Counted from the stretch's first letter, positions 8,830-17,880 are shown. The stretch is 64,000 nucleotides of DNA from JAUSIK01 sp964547875 (GCA_964547875.1 CAZJPE010000001.1:184407-248406); one strand, 5' to 3'. Numbers and translations are program-made. Notes: generated from the letters alone by a model not told the origin.

Positions 8830-9477
8830 TTAGCCTTTTTTTAGAACAGCTTCTAACTTATTATTTTGATATTCAATTTGTTGAACTGCTGGCTGAATAA
8901 CAGGCTCTTTATTTGGTGTTAAGTTATATATCAAACCCATCAAACCAAGAGAGGATGCTACTAAACCTGCAGCAATTGCTTTCTTTAGCCTTGGGCTTCT
9001 TTTTTTTAAGAATTTTGGAACTCTTTGAGATTCTCGCAATCCTGTTAAATCACGAGAAGTATCAATAGAATATCCTCCAATAACGCCCATTGGAAGTGCC
9101 ATAACCATGCCTCCAAGTGTGCCCAATGCAATTTCCTTCCAGTTTTGCGCTCCGGATATTAAATACAGAATAGGACATGTTAAACCATTAAAGGCAGAAG
9201 TGTAAAGTGCATCATGAATTTTCTGAATCTTTTCCCTAGTTTTATCTGTAATATGAAAAATTTCTCTGGATAAATCCCTTCCTTTAACATATAACAAAGC
9301 AATGCCTGCATAAGACATCCATGCGACATTAAGTCTTGCATTTATTGAAGTTTCATCTGTCATTCCATAGGCTATTTTTTCTAGAATAGAGTAAAAAGGA
9401 TTTGTAGAAACCAATAGTGCCGTGGTATCTACTATGTGATATTTGCCCCACTCTTTTAATTTCCTTAAATTAGTCAT
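8830..9477 (-). CDS. AlaE-like membrane protein (putative L-alanine exporter family)
   Basis: 215 residues with about four hydrophobic segments plus one near the C terminus. The order DTTALLVSTNPFYSILE, then NARLNVAWMSYAGIALLYVKG, RDLSREIF, ALYTSAFNGLTCPILYLISG and MGVIGGYSIDTSRDL follows the layout of bacterial AlaE exporters, including the Arg-Asp after the second helix. A C-terminal extension (about 160-215) is extra. Assignment is from remembered pattern, so the substrate is tentative. Convergent with ppsA, divergent from the next gene. Confidence 0.55.
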   Translation of the reverse strand: MTNLRKLKEWGKYHIVDTTALLVSTNPFYSILEKIAYGMTDETSINARLNVAWMSYAGIALLYVKGRDLSREIFHITDKTREKIQKIHDALYTSAFNGLTCPILYLISGAQNWKEIALGTLGGMVMALPMGVIGGYSIDTSRDLTGLRESQRVPKFLKKRSPRLKKAIAAGLVASSLGLMGLIYNLTPNKEPVIQPAVQQIEYQNNKLEAVLKKG

Positions 9478-9535
9478 TTTCCATAGAGAGAAATAGCATT
9501 TATATACCTTTTCATATTGTTACTTCTATATAGTT

Positions 9536-9560
9536 ATCACAAATAGAAAGATTTAAATAG
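9536..9560 (+). promoter_or_regulatory. Extended promoter of the 292-aa gene
   Basis: GTTATCACAAATAG-like upstream element and AGATTTAAATAG (9549-9560), the TATA centre 26 bases before the ATG at 9581. It lies in a 103-base divergent promoter region. Confidence 0.45.
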
Positions 9561-9580
9561 CTCTTTTTATTAGGTTTTTC

Positions 9581-10459
9581 ATGGTAGAAAGGGATTACAA
9601 AAAAGAATTTGTAAGATATACGAAGCAGTTGGAAGAGCTGCAAAAACTTAGCAAGGAAGACAGCCGTCCGGATAAAAGGGACAAGAAAGAAAAGAGATTG
9701 AGAGAGCTTGCTTATAACGGATTGATGCTGGTTAAGGACGATTTAAAGGCAGGGGGATATGATACTTCTAAATTAACTCCAGAAGATGTGAAGAAAGACA
9801 AAGAGCTTTATGAAATTGGAATAAATGCAATCCAGAGAATTACAGATGAAAGTTCTGCAAAGATACTTGAAAAAAATCTTGAAAACATATTAGCAGACGC
9901 TCCAAGGGGCTCTTTGGAAGAGCTAGTATTGCAAAAGCCATTTGTTGAAAATGCAGATGAAAAATTAGTTGAGGAATATAAAGATGTTCTTGGCTTGTAT
10001 CAAAATTACTTTAGAATCAGAGAGATTATTGAGAAATATAAGAATGGCGAGAAGCTTGACCCTGAAAAAGAAGAGCCTATTTTGTATGGGGCGATTGCTA
10101 GTGAAGCTGCTCAAAGAATAAAGAAAAGGCTAAAGAAAGAGGGCTTTAGTGAAGACATGCAGAGAATAGGAGAGAGCATTGCTGTATTGACTGCAAAATA
10201 CATTGAAAGAGAAGCTATCTTAAAAAATGCTGATAAGATATTAAAGAAGGCAGAAGAGGAGTATAGGAAATATGAGGCAAATAAAGGCAAGAAAATTATA
10301 GATTATGCTACAAAGTGCCTTAGCAAGCTAGCAAAAGACGAAAATCCTGAAAAATTCAATCTGGCAAGAAATCTTGTTTATCATATTGCGAAAGAGTCTG
10401 AGAACAGAGGAGAGAATAGAATCAAACAATATCCTACTATGACGAGAGAAGCTGCTTAA
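9581..10459 (+). CDS. Hypothetical charged helical protein, 292 aa
   Basis: Not recognised. Almost entirely predicted helix, rich in Glu/Lys/Arg (for example KKRLKKEGFSEDMQRIGES and ILKKAEEEYRKYEANKGKK), with no membrane segment. The start is supported by a TATA box 26 bases upstream. Probably a cytosolic helical-bundle or coiled-coil protein. Confidence 0.7.
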   Translation: MVERDYKKEFVRYTKQLEELQKLSKEDSRPDKRDKKEKRLRELAYNGLMLVKDDLKAGGYDTSKLTPEDVKKDKELYEIGINAIQRITDESSAKILEKNLENILADAPRGSLEELVLQKPFVENADEKLVEEYKDVLGLYQNYFRIREIIEKYKNGEKLDPEKEEPILYGAIASEAAQRIKKRLKKEGFSEDMQRIGESIAVLTAKYIEREAILKNADKILKKAEEEYRKYEANKGKKIIDYATKCLSKLAKDENPEKFNLARNLVYHIAKESENRGENRIKQYPTMTREAA

Positions 10460-10493
10460 ATTCTGCTTTCTCATAACAAAAAGGAAAAGAGAT

Positions 10494-10548
10494 GTTACAA
10501 ATAACATATTATGCGTTATTAATAACATAAAATATGTTACTGATAACA
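10494..10548. repeat. Three operator-like half-palindromes at exact 21-base spacing
   Basis: GTTACAAATAACA (10494-10506), GTTATTAATAACA (10515-10527) and GTTACTGATAACA (10536-10548). Each is an inverted repeat GTTA-N4-TAAC, and the copies start exactly 21 bases apart, two helical turns. They end 10 bases before an ATG at 10559, a position expected for a repressor array. Confidence 0.65.
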
Positions 10549-10558
10549 GAAAGACAAA

Positions 10559-10710
10559 ATGAAAATCATTAGAGATCTTTTAGGTTATCAATTAAAAAGG
10601 GGAAATAGGACATATAAGCAAACTGGCTAATAGAAGAACTTAAGGCAAATAAATTATCAAATGTTATAATAATAGATAAAGAAAATTATAAAAAATCACA
10701 AGTCTGCTGA
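10559..10710 (+). pseudogene. Possible degraded small gene below the operator array
   Basis: ATG at 10559 opens 23 codons (MKIIRDLLGYQLKRGNRTYK...), then a stop. A second frame continues as WLIEELKANKLSNVIIIDKE to a stop at 10708-10710. Together they read like one about 50-residue protein split by an indel. Otherwise the stretch 10460-10757 shows only the repeat array and AT-rich sequence. Confidence 0.3.
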
Positions 10711-10757
10711 AAAATAAAAAAGTCCAATACAAAATTATTGAAATTTAGACAGATAGC

Positions 10758-11639
10758 TTACTTTTCCCCTGCCTCAAGAATCCTATCAATTATTTTTGAC
10801 ATTTCCAATAGGAAAGATTCTGCAATGTTCTGCCATTTGTCAATCTCATTGCCTTTAATATCATTTATCTCGCGATGCTGGATTCCTTTATGAAGGAGAT
10901 AAATTTCGCGTAGCTCTCCAACTCTGTCTAATTTTAATAAGCCATTATCGGCAAATGTAGTTTTCAGCATCTGTGGAATGTGCTCTGGGCTTGGAGGCAA
11001 TTTGCCTGCTGTTATTAATGCTGCTTGCGCGGCATCGACCATTGTCCAATAAACTCCTTCTATTGAACTTAAAATAGCTATCTTACTTCTTGCCAAATGC
11101 AAAGGAGATCTTTGAAGAGCATTATAAACTGCTTCAGGAGTAGAGCGTATTCTGCCCTGCAATAGAAGGGCTTTTAATGGATTGAAAAATCCTCCGGAGT
11201 CAATTAATGCTTCTCCATAACGCAGGGCATTTATTACAACAGGATCGCCATGGACAAGATCCTGCCACCATGTCGTTAGCTTTATTGTATTGACATGCAA
11301 ATCTTTTGGATATTTTTCTGATGCTATTAGCTTGCCTAATTCTTCCCTATACCATGCTATTAATTCTAAATCCCAATTTATTGACGCATCGTCTATAATC
11401 AAGATTACGTCAATGTCTGAAGTTGAATGGGCCGTGCTCTGCGCCTGCGAGCCGAAGAGAATAGATGCCTTTACAATCCTGTCAAATTTTTTATGAACTT
11501 TCTCTGCAAAATCCATTGCTATTTCTTTCTCATTAATCAGAGATTTTTTCTGCAGAGGAAGAGTTTTTATAAGCTTAACTCTTGATTTAGCAGAGGCGTG
11601 CTCATTTTTTTTGCTTTCAACCTTCTTTTTTAATGCCAT
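10758..11639 (-). CDS. Nucleotidyltransferase protein with helical C-terminal domain
   Basis: About 293 residues from the ATG at 11639; a longer start at 11666 is possible, but an internal TATA-like AAAGATTTAAATA sits at about 11669-11682 and favours the shorter one. The fold is MNT/polymerase-beta: FGS at about 62-64 and DID at 75-77. The next region (WWQDLVHGDPVV; LLLQGRIRSTPEAV) matches the 606-aa NTase at 1966-3786, and the C-terminal helices resemble a HEPN-like bundle. Upstream lie two tiny membrane-protein genes in the same order as at 29956-31040. Confidence 0.75.
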   Translation of the reverse strand: MALKKKVESKKNEHASAKSRVKLIKTLPLQKKSLINEKEIAMDFAEKVHKKFDRIVKASILFGSQAQSTAHSTSDIDVILIIDDASINWDLELIAWYREELGKLIASEKYPKDLHVNTIKLTTWWQDLVHGDPVVINALRYGEALIDSGGFFNPLKALLLQGRIRSTPEAVYNALQRSPLHLARSKIAILSSIEGVYWTMVDAAQAALITAGKLPPSPEHIPQMLKTTFADNGLLKLDRVGELREIYLLHKGIQHREINDIKGNEIDKWQNIAESFLLEMSKIIDRILEAGEK

Positions 11640-11668
11640 TTTATATTTATTGAAAGATAATGACATAT

Positions 11669-11971
11669 TTAAATCTTTAATTTTTTCTTTATTAAAGTGA
11701 CATCATTTTTGATAATTTTTATGTCCGTCTTTATTGAATTGATATCGTTTTTTGCATTGCTAAAACTATATGTTATTCCAACTTTTATCTCTCCGATTTC
11801 TCTATAGGTTTTGATAATAAATCCTATTATTGCTACAATTAAAGCAGAATTAAACTGACTTAAATCCGGACTTCCACCTAATATTAATTTAATAAGCCAA
11901 TAAATAATTAATATTGTTATTAATATTAATATGGTATCTAAAATCACATCGAAAATTTTTCTTTTTCTCAT
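11669..11971 (-). CDS. Small two-helix membrane protein with coiled-coil tail
   Basis: 100 residues starting at the ATG whose first bases overlap the stop of the upstream tiny ORF (ATGA, 11968-11971). The first helix is ILILITILIIYWLIKLIL, then GGSPDLSQF, a second helix (SALIVAIIGFIIKTY), and a cytosolic-looking heptad-like tail (NDINSIKTDIKIIKNDVTLI). It shares the order GxSP, Gln, helix, IK...EIK with the protein at 30048-30299, so the two are probably homologous. A longer frame upstream lacks support because the ATGA coupling fixes this start. Confidence 0.7.
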   Translation of the reverse strand: MRKRKIFDVILDTILILITILIIYWLIKLILGGSPDLSQFNSALIVAIIGFIIKTYREIGEIKVGITYSFSNAKNDINSIKTDIKIIKNDVTLIKKKLKI

Positions 11972-12069
11972 TTTGGCTCGCCAGTGATTAAAATTTTTAT
12001 TAAGAGTATTAATAGAAGTATAAAAATTGTTAATAAAATCCAATACCAAAAGTCATGCTTTAATTTCAT
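11968..12069 (-). CDS. Tiny single-span membrane protein, 33 aa
   Basis: Reads MKLKHDFWYW then ILLTIFILLLILLIKILI and ends ITGEPK. One transmembrane helix with a positive N terminus. Its stop overlaps the next start (ATGA), so the two are translationally coupled. The same layout of tiny span, two-helix protein and NTase recurs at 29956-31040. Confidence 0.6.
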   Translation of the reverse strand: MKLKHDFWYWILLTIFILLLILLIKILITGEPK

Positions 12070-12122
12070 AATAATTTATAGCTTTATATATTATTAAAAC
12101 TATCTTTGATTTTATTTATTAA

Positions 12123-13991
12123 TTACTCAATAGGTGCGCCAGAAACTCTACTGCGCCCTGCCATTTGCCCGCCTAATTCAACCGGAAGATTTGAGAAACC
12201 AGAGCCCCAGATTGAGTGATGTATTGGAGGATTTATTGCGCCTTGGCCAGAGAAATAACTGCCTGTTGTGTATGCTGTCTGATTCCAATATGGAGCGTCA
12301 GCGTCAAATACTGGAGAGCCGAAGGCTGAAAGGGTTTCCCTGACAGGACTTTTTTGATTTAGACCGCTTTGACTTAACCAATCTCCGGTTTCAACAATTT
12401 TTTTAACCTTTTTATTATATTCATGAATTAAATCAAGCATCTTCTTTGTAGGGACATTTCCCATTCCCATTGGCAATTCTGTATGCTCTAAACCAAAATT
12501 ATCTGACAAATGAACGTGCTTTACAAAAGGAGCTATCTTTTTTGTTTGTTCAAGAAGATGTTTTTCTTGATAGCCATGACCTCTCAACATGTTGATATGG
12601 CCAACATCCCAAGTAACGCCGATTAATTTTTCTGCCTGCTTCTGCGCTTCTGATTTTGAGAGATTGAGCTTTTTTGTCGCTTCTTCTACAAATTCCTCTC
12701 TTGCTTTTTTCACCAAATCTCTTAAGTCCTCTGCCCTGCTCAACCCGCTGCCTGCAGGAGGATTTTCTATGCTTATTATAGGCGAGGCATCTTTGTATTT
12801 TTTGTATGAATCAAAAGCTACATTCGCAAATGTTTTTCCTGCCTCTTCTATTGCCCATTTTCTAAGAGGCTTATAAATCTGAGGAGTATTTATTGTTCTT
12901 AAAACTTGAATTCCTTTCTTTAATTCTTCTGCGAGAAGAGGGACATTTTCGCGCTTTGAAATTTCAGCAAATTTTGGCTGTATTTCTTTTCTGAAATTGT
13001 CAAGTTTTTGCAAATCCTGTTTTGCCTCTTTTGTGTCTGATTTTTTCAAAGAGTCATATGCTCTGTCATAGATATCCTGAAACCCTTGATATGCCTGCCG
13101 AAGATTTAAATCGCCGAAAGTTATGTCATTAACTGCTTTTTCTGCTTGTTTTGTATTTATTCCTTCTTTTTGCAGGACTTGAAGCATTTTTTGCGCTTCA
13201 TCTGTCCCTAATTTGCCGTAAAGTTCAAATAAATCTTTTCCCTTTTCAGATTCCTTAATTGCGTCAATGACTTCTGCGCCTCTTCTTACATTGAAATTAA
13301 TTGTCTCTAACGCTCCAAACCACGCATCTGTGTTTTGCTTGTCCAGAAATTTTTTGGGGTCTTCTGCCTTTAATTCGCCTTTAAAATGGCTTAATTTTGG
13401 AGCCATATTTTGAAATTGCCCCCTATATTCGTCAATTGCCCAGAAGTCTTTTACTTCTTTCTCGCCTTTATCGTTTATTACTATTGTTTGCGGATCTGGA
13501 AGGCCGTTACTTGAATGAAATGTTACAACTAAATTTCCTTTTGGGTCTAATTCGTGGCTCCTATGAATTGTGCTTATCATCTCTCTTTCAACTCTTTTTC
13601 TGTCTTCTTCTGTCCAGCCCTGCCTGCCTTGAAAGCCGGTTGCTTCAACTAAGGGGCCATGAAATGTTAAATCAACCCCTGTAAGTTTTTTGAGACGGTT
13701 TATTTCCTTCCACATTTGTTTTGGAATATTGTCCATCCCCTTCATTGGTTCTCTGGCCATAATATTAAAACCAGATACTTCTATTGTCTTTATACCAGTT
13801 GATATTCTGTCTGAAACATTTTTCAATTGATTTGCTCCTATAGGATTTGATGGCACTCCAAATTCTCTCGCAGGAATTCTGTAATCAAATCCTAAAAATG
13901 ATTCTCCATAATTCTCGCTAAGTCCATATGAAGCACCAATGGAAGAATCAAAGCCATATCCTTTATTTCTATAGATATTTTCAGTTGGCAT
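12123..13991 (-). CDS. Xylose-isomerase-like TIM-barrel protein, 622 aa
   Basis: The barrel strands are recognisable as LTFHGPL (about 120), ISIENPP (about 400), GVTWDVGHINMLRGHG (about 465) and VKHVHLSDNFGLEHTELPMG (about 500), the metal-binding His/Glu/Asp pattern of the AP-endonuclease-2/xylose isomerase superfamily. A long helical insertion (about 190-380) separates the first strands from the rest, and a Gly/Ser/Pro-rich C-terminal tail (about 555-622) follows. Roughly twice the usual 280-300 residues. The substrate could be a sugar or abasic DNA; the sequence does not decide. Confidence 0.7.
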   Translation of the reverse strand: MPTENIYRNKGYGFDSSIGASYGLSENYGESFLGFDYRIPAREFGVPSNPIGANQLKNVSDRISTGIKTIEVSGFNIMAREPMKGMDNIPKQMWKEINRLKKLTGVDLTFHGPLVEATGFQGRQGWTEEDRKRVEREMISTIHRSHELDPKGNLVVTFHSSNGLPDPQTIVINDKGEKEVKDFWAIDEYRGQFQNMAPKLSHFKGELKAEDPKKFLDKQNTDAWFGALETINFNVRRGAEVIDAIKESEKGKDLFELYGKLGTDEAQKMLQVLQKEGINTKQAEKAVNDITFGDLNLRQAYQGFQDIYDRAYDSLKKSDTKEAKQDLQKLDNFRKEIQPKFAEISKRENVPLLAEELKKGIQVLRTINTPQIYKPLRKWAIEEAGKTFANVAFDSYKKYKDASPIISIENPPAGSGLSRAEDLRDLVKKAREEFVEEATKKLNLSKSEAQKQAEKLIGVTWDVGHINMLRGHGYQEKHLLEQTKKIAPFVKHVHLSDNFGLEHTELPMGMGNVPTKKMLDLIHEYNKKVKKIVETGDWLSQSGLNQKSPVRETLSAFGSPVFDADAPYWNQTAYTTGSYFSGQGAINPPIHHSIWGSGFSNLPVELGGQMAGRSRVSGAPIE

Positions 13992-14139
13992 TTTTTAATA
14001 TAGAGGGCTGTTTATTTAAAAGTATGTTTTTTATCCATTGCAATAAAGAATAATATTTTATACAAAATCAGAGAAATTTATAGATATATGAAAGTTACCA
14101 ATATAGGCAACTTTGGTCAATCGTTAAACATAACAATTT

Positions 14140-14679
14140 TTACTCCCGCCTTTTTTTCAGCCTGTATTGCCTTTCCCTGTCCTCGTATTGCCTTTCTGCT
14201 TCTAACTCGTCTCGCGCGAGAATGTCTTGTTGTAATGGCTCTATTCTTGACTCTACTGGGCGGAATATTCTTTGATTAGCTTCCCTTAATTGCGGTTGTA
14301 ATTCTTCTGCGTGCGAATATTCTCTTTCTTCATCATCCTGCCTCATTGCGTATGCTCCAGGCCGAATTTCTGATTGAAGCCTTGAGGTGTATGGCAATTC
14401 TCTTGCTGTCTGATATCTTGCTCTTGACGGCGCTTCTTCAGTTTCTGTCTTGGCTTGAAATTCTCTTGTTTCATCTATTTCTATTTCCGCTGCCTGTAAT
14501 TTTGAGGGCTTGAATTCTTCTGTTGAGAAACTTTCCTGAAATTGCCCTTCTTTTATTTCTTCCTCAAGCTTCAAATTTTTCTTTGGGGTTTCTAATTCTT
14601 TTATCTTTTTTATTCTTGAGCTTGCTTCTTTTATCTTCCTTAATTTTTTGCTTTTATTTTTTTGTTTTGGAATTTTCAT
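14140..14679 (-). CDS. Disordered charged protein, 179 aa
   Basis: Low-complexity, rich in Arg, Glu, Lys and Gln (ends in RQYEDRERQYRLKKRRE). No hydrophobic core. Its N terminus is strongly basic (MKIPKQKNKSKKLRKIKE). Probably an intrinsically disordered scaffold or nucleic-acid-binding protein. It lies in a run of four minus-strand unknown genes. Confidence 0.5.
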   Translation of the reverse strand: MKIPKQKNKSKKLRKIKEASSRIKKIKELETPKKNLKLEEEIKEGQFQESFSTEEFKPSKLQAAEIEIDETREFQAKTETEEAPSRARYQTARELPYTSRLQSEIRPGAYAMRQDDEEREYSHAEELQPQLREANQRIFRPVESRIEPLQQDILARDELEAERQYEDRERQYRLKKRRE

Positions 14680-14815
14680 TATTTAACAAATTGAATGAAA
14701 TATATAAATATAGGGGGTTGAATTTTCTTTTTTTATTGTTTGTGTGATTTTTTTAATTCTTCTTCAAGTTTTACCTAAAGTTATTTTATATTTAGATTTT
14801 CCTGTGAATAATGCT

Positions 14816-16309
14816 CTAGAAAAAGCCAGGCATCTCATTTGCGTTCTTGTAAGAATTGTAAAGCTTCCTGCAGTTTACTCTGGCGAGAATTATTGCCTGA
14901 TTTCGTATGACCTTTTCTGCATCGGTATCTTTTCTAATGTCTTTTGATAATTCTGGCTGTTTTTTCTGCGCGAAGATTGAAAACAAGGCAGAAAATGGGT
15001 TCGTATCTTCTGATTCTTTTTTTTGCTTTTGCTTGTCTTCAAGAAATTCGTCAAGATCGACCTTAATTTGTTCAAGGCTCTCTGTTGTCGAGCCTTCTAA
15101 TAATTGCATTAAATCGCCTAAATCATCTTTCTCCAATTCTTCCTTGAGAGTTTTTAATTCCCTCTCGTTTAATGCGTAACTTGTAAAGTCAATCTCAGCT
15201 CTGCCACGGAAGCCATAGCCTCCTTGCTGCGTTCTTTCTGGAGCAGAGCGATATCTGAATTCAACGATAACTATTGGAGAATATTTTCTTTTTGTTATTT
15301 TCTTGAATGATTTCGGGAGAAGGCCTGCAAGAACATCTTTATCTGGCTCATATTTTCCTTTTCCCAGGATTGTCAATTCCAAGAGCGTTGTGTTAAATGC
15401 GTTAACTAAAGATGCTGTTGCTGTTGCGCGCTGCTCTAATTGCCTTGCTGATTTAAGATAGGGCTTTATCCAGCGGGCATAAAGCTTGACTGAATTTACT
15501 TGGTTTTTTAGATATATTCTCTCTATCTCAAATCTTTTTCTCAATTCCTGCTCTGATTCCTTGAGCCATTTTTCAAATTCTCCAATTCTCTGCTCCAGGA
15601 TTCTTTTTACTCTTTCATTTAAATCCAATTTTTTTACATCATCCAAAGAATTGGCAGCCATGAATGCGTCAATAACAGTAACATAATCATATTGAGCGGC
15701 TAATTGTTTCAAACTGGTTGTGCCTCGTTTTGTAAAATCAACCTGATCCAGCCAGATTTGTTTCAGAGAAAGAAGCGCTGAACTTTTTTTCTTTTTATCT
15801 TTTGAGTTTAAGTCGTCGTATGTTGAAAGGCGGATTTTGAACTCTTTTAAATCATAAATAATGTTCAATATTGATTTTACAATTGCCCCTACTGTTCCCA
15901 TCATTTTCATAGCTTCCTCCTGCATCCTTGTTGTACGCTGCCCCATCTCCCCAAATTGGGCAGAGCCTGTTGATGTCACGAAATTATCAATAAGTTTTTC
16001 TGATTCCTTATATTCCTTGTTTATATAATCTAAAATCCAGAAATAAATAGGCTCTAAAGCTTGTGAAAAATTGTCATAAATAAGAGAATGTTTTTCTATT
16101 GGGTTTTTTATGCCGTTCAGCTTGAAGGGATTAGAAACAAGGCGCTCTTTGTCCAAATCCATATAATCTGATTCGCCTGGCTTGGCCATTTCTGCTGCTG
16201 CCAGAAAGCCTTTCTGCTTTGCTATTGCTCTGACTTCTGATTTCAGCTCTGGAGAGCAGTATACATCTGGATTTATTGCTGCGATTAAATTATGTACGTT
16301 AATTGCCAT
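14816..16309 (-). CDS. Conserved-looking large helical protein, 497 aa
   Basis: Not recognised by function. Soluble and mostly helical, with a well-formed middle (YDYVTVIDAFMAANSLDDV; KNQVNSVKLYARWIKPYLK) and a Lys/Glu-rich C terminus. The style suggests a family shared among DPANN archaea, but I cannot name it. The codon pattern matches its neighbours. Confidence 0.7.
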   Translation of the reverse strand: MAINVHNLIAAINPDVYCSPELKSEVRAIAKQKGFLAAAEMAKPGESDYMDLDKERLVSNPFKLNGIKNPIEKHSLIYDNFSQALEPIYFWILDYINKEYKESEKLIDNFVTSTGSAQFGEMGQRTTRMQEEAMKMMGTVGAIVKSILNIIYDLKEFKIRLSTYDDLNSKDKKKKSSALLSLKQIWLDQVDFTKRGTTSLKQLAAQYDYVTVIDAFMAANSLDDVKKLDLNERVKRILEQRIGEFEKWLKESEQELRKRFEIERIYLKNQVNSVKLYARWIKPYLKSARQLEQRATATASLVNAFNTTLLELTILGKGKYEPDKDVLAGLLPKSFKKITKRKYSPIVIVEFRYRSAPERTQQGGYGFRGRAEIDFTSYALNERELKTLKEELEKDDLGDLMQLLEGSTTESLEQIKVDLDEFLEDKQKQKKESEDTNPFSALFSIFAQKKQPELSKDIRKDTDAEKVIRNQAIILARVNCRKLYNSYKNANEMPGFF

Positions 16310-16360
16310 ATTATCCTCTTTTGTTCAGATAAGATAATAAGCAATGAGGTTTATTTAAAT

Positions 16361-17032
16361 TTAAGCAAGCCTGCTATCTTCAATCTCTTTTTTTGCCTTT
16401 TTAATCAGAATCTTGTTTGCCAGCCTGTGCTTGTACGCATCGTCTTCACTGCCCATTGTATAGTTGTACATGCTATTAATTATATTATGCGCTGTTCTTG
16501 CTAAACTTGACCTGATAAAAGAATCTCCGAGTTTTAACGCTGCCATGCCTGTCAATGCCATAATTCCTGCAGATGTTATATAATCTAAGTCTGAACTCTG
16601 ATTTAATTGTGATAGATTCATTAGTGTTTCTGTTGCATGATTTAGTGTGCCTCGGACGTTTGATAAGACTGTCTCTAAGGTCATTTCCTGTAAATTTTCA
16701 GTTCTATTTTTTATTAGGTTTGCTAGATTTGCCAAGCTAAAGTAGCCTGCTATTTGCGAAAGTTTTCTAAAGTTAGGCGAGTTGGGAAGCATTCTTCCAG
16801 TTACTCGGTCAATGCAATGCCCTAAGAGCAACCCGCCTGCTATTCCCATTCCTTTGGCAGAATAATCATTGAGCTGATTTTCTATTTCATTAATTTTCTC
16901 TGATGTTGCTATATATGTTGCTGTTGGGATTATTGTGTAAGCAACTCTTGTTAAAGCTCTCGCTGTGTCATAGAGTTTATCTTTTATCCTATTTGATATT
17001 CTTTTTATTGGTTTAGTCATTATGTTTGTCAT
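16361..17032 (-). CDS. Hypothetical protein with weak hydrophobic segments, 223 aa
   Basis: Not recognised. Contains moderately hydrophobic stretches (GMGIAGGLLLG; SAGIMALTGMAAL) that could be membrane-associated, and basic ends. A TATA with the upstream GATAACAAA element (minus strand, about 17056-17081) precedes the start. An internal ATG six codons in (MTKPIKR) is an alternative start. Confidence 0.6.
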   Translation of the reverse strand: MTNIMTKPIKRISNRIKDKLYDTARALTRVAYTIIPTATYIATSEKINEIENQLNDYSAKGMGIAGGLLLGHCIDRVTGRMLPNSPNFRKLSQIAGYFSLANLANLIKNRTENLQEMTLETVLSNVRGTLNHATETLMNLSQLNQSSDLDYITSAGIMALTGMAALKLGDSFIRSSLARTAHNIINSMYNYTMGSEDDAYKHRLANKILIKKAKKEIEDSRLA

Positions 17033-17150
17033 TATAAAAAAAGAGATAAATAATGGTATTTAAATCTTTGCATTTGTTATCATTATATAGTAATTATTAA
17101 ATAGAAAGCCCGTTAAGAAGATTTATTAATCGAGAGTTATTTTTTTAGTG

Positions 17151-17351
17151 ATGGATAAGGTATTCAGGTTTTTTGGTATTATCTTCTTCATTTTAGGGAT
17201 AACTCTAATTTTTAATGCATTCCAGGGAATTACTGGATTTGCAGTTTATGAGAATGTTGATTTGAACATAGGGGCTGTTATTGGAGCATGGTTTATTTTG
17301 ACAGGCATTTTACTATTTGTTTATAAAAAAGTGCAAAAAGGAGTTAAATAA
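17151..17351 (+). CDS. Small two-span membrane protein
   Basis: 66 residues from the ATG at 17151 (a GTG one codon earlier is less likely). Two hydrophobic helices (IIFFILGITLIFNAF and AVIGAWFILTGILLFVY) joined by GITGFAVYENVDLN; the TGFAV stretch is common near the N termini of membrane and secreted proteins in this kind of archaeon. Function unknown. Confidence 0.6.
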   Translation: MDKVFRFFGIIFFILGITLIFNAFQGITGFAVYENVDLNIGAVIGAWFILTGILLFVYKKVQKGVK

Positions 17352-17401
17352 AATCATGAGAGAATGAGTGCTAAAGACAAAAAACAGGACAGAGTATAAA
17401 C

Positions 17402-17734
17402 ATGGGATTATTCAAAAGAAGGAAGCAAGGCGTTATTGATTTGACTAAATTGGAAAAAAGAGGAATTCTACAAAAATCAAGAGAAATTGCTATAAGAAAT
17501 GACAGGGAAAATACTAACGCAAATAAGATTGTGGACTTATCAGATAATTCTGATAATGATCTTGGCTTTTTGAATAGTTTAGCTAGTGCTGGAGCAGGAG
17601 CTGGAGAGGATAGAATGAAAAGTCTTGATAGTTTGCGACATTTAAAAATCAAGATTGAAGATATAGAATACAAGTTGAATAGGTTTATTGAAAGGCTTGA
17701 TAAGATAGAAGAAAAACTTGATAGCAATAATTGA
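17402..17734 (+). CDS. Hypothetical coiled-coil protein, 110 aa
   Basis: Basic N terminus (MGLFKRRKQG), an Ala/Gly-rich linker (ASAGAGAGEDRM) and a C-terminal heptad-rich coiled coil (IEDIEYKLNRFIERLDKIEE). No enzyme motif. It lies just downstream of the small membrane protein and before tRNA-Val, so it may share a transcript with the former. Confidence 0.6.
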   Translation: MGLFKRRKQGVIDLTKLEKRGILQKSREIAIRNDRENTNANKIVDLSDNSDNDLGFLNSLASAGAGAGEDRMKSLDSLRHLKIKIEDIEYKLNRFIERLDKIEEKLDSNN

Positions 17735-17790
17735 GGGAAGAAAAGTGCGCAATATATTTAATCTATTTGCTATTTATTTTATAGATAAGA

Positions 17791-17861
17791 GGGCTTGTAG
17801 TCTAAAGGCAAAATATCTCTTTCACATGGAGAAGTTCGAGGTTCAATTCCTCGCAGGCCCA
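17791..17861 (+). tRNA. tRNA-Val (CAC)
   Basis: Acceptor GGGCTTG pairs with CAGGCCC (one G-U), the anticodon stem TCTCT/GGAGA encloses loop TTCACAT with anticodon CAC at 17823-17825, and the T arm CGAGG-TTCAATT-CCTCG is perfect. Position 73 is A; CCA is not encoded. The D arm is weak (a G-U pair and a C-A mismatch). No intron. Its last 16 bases recur imperfectly at 18595-18610, beyond the HEPN/MNT module. Confidence 0.9.
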
Positions 17862-17880
17862 TCTTACGCTTTCAATCAAA

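Noticed and set aside
14088..14279. Plus-strand ORF starting after a TATA-like box
   Set aside because: Almost all of it is antisense to the disordered 179-aa gene, and the peptide is Leu/Phe/Cys-rich as antisense frames are here.
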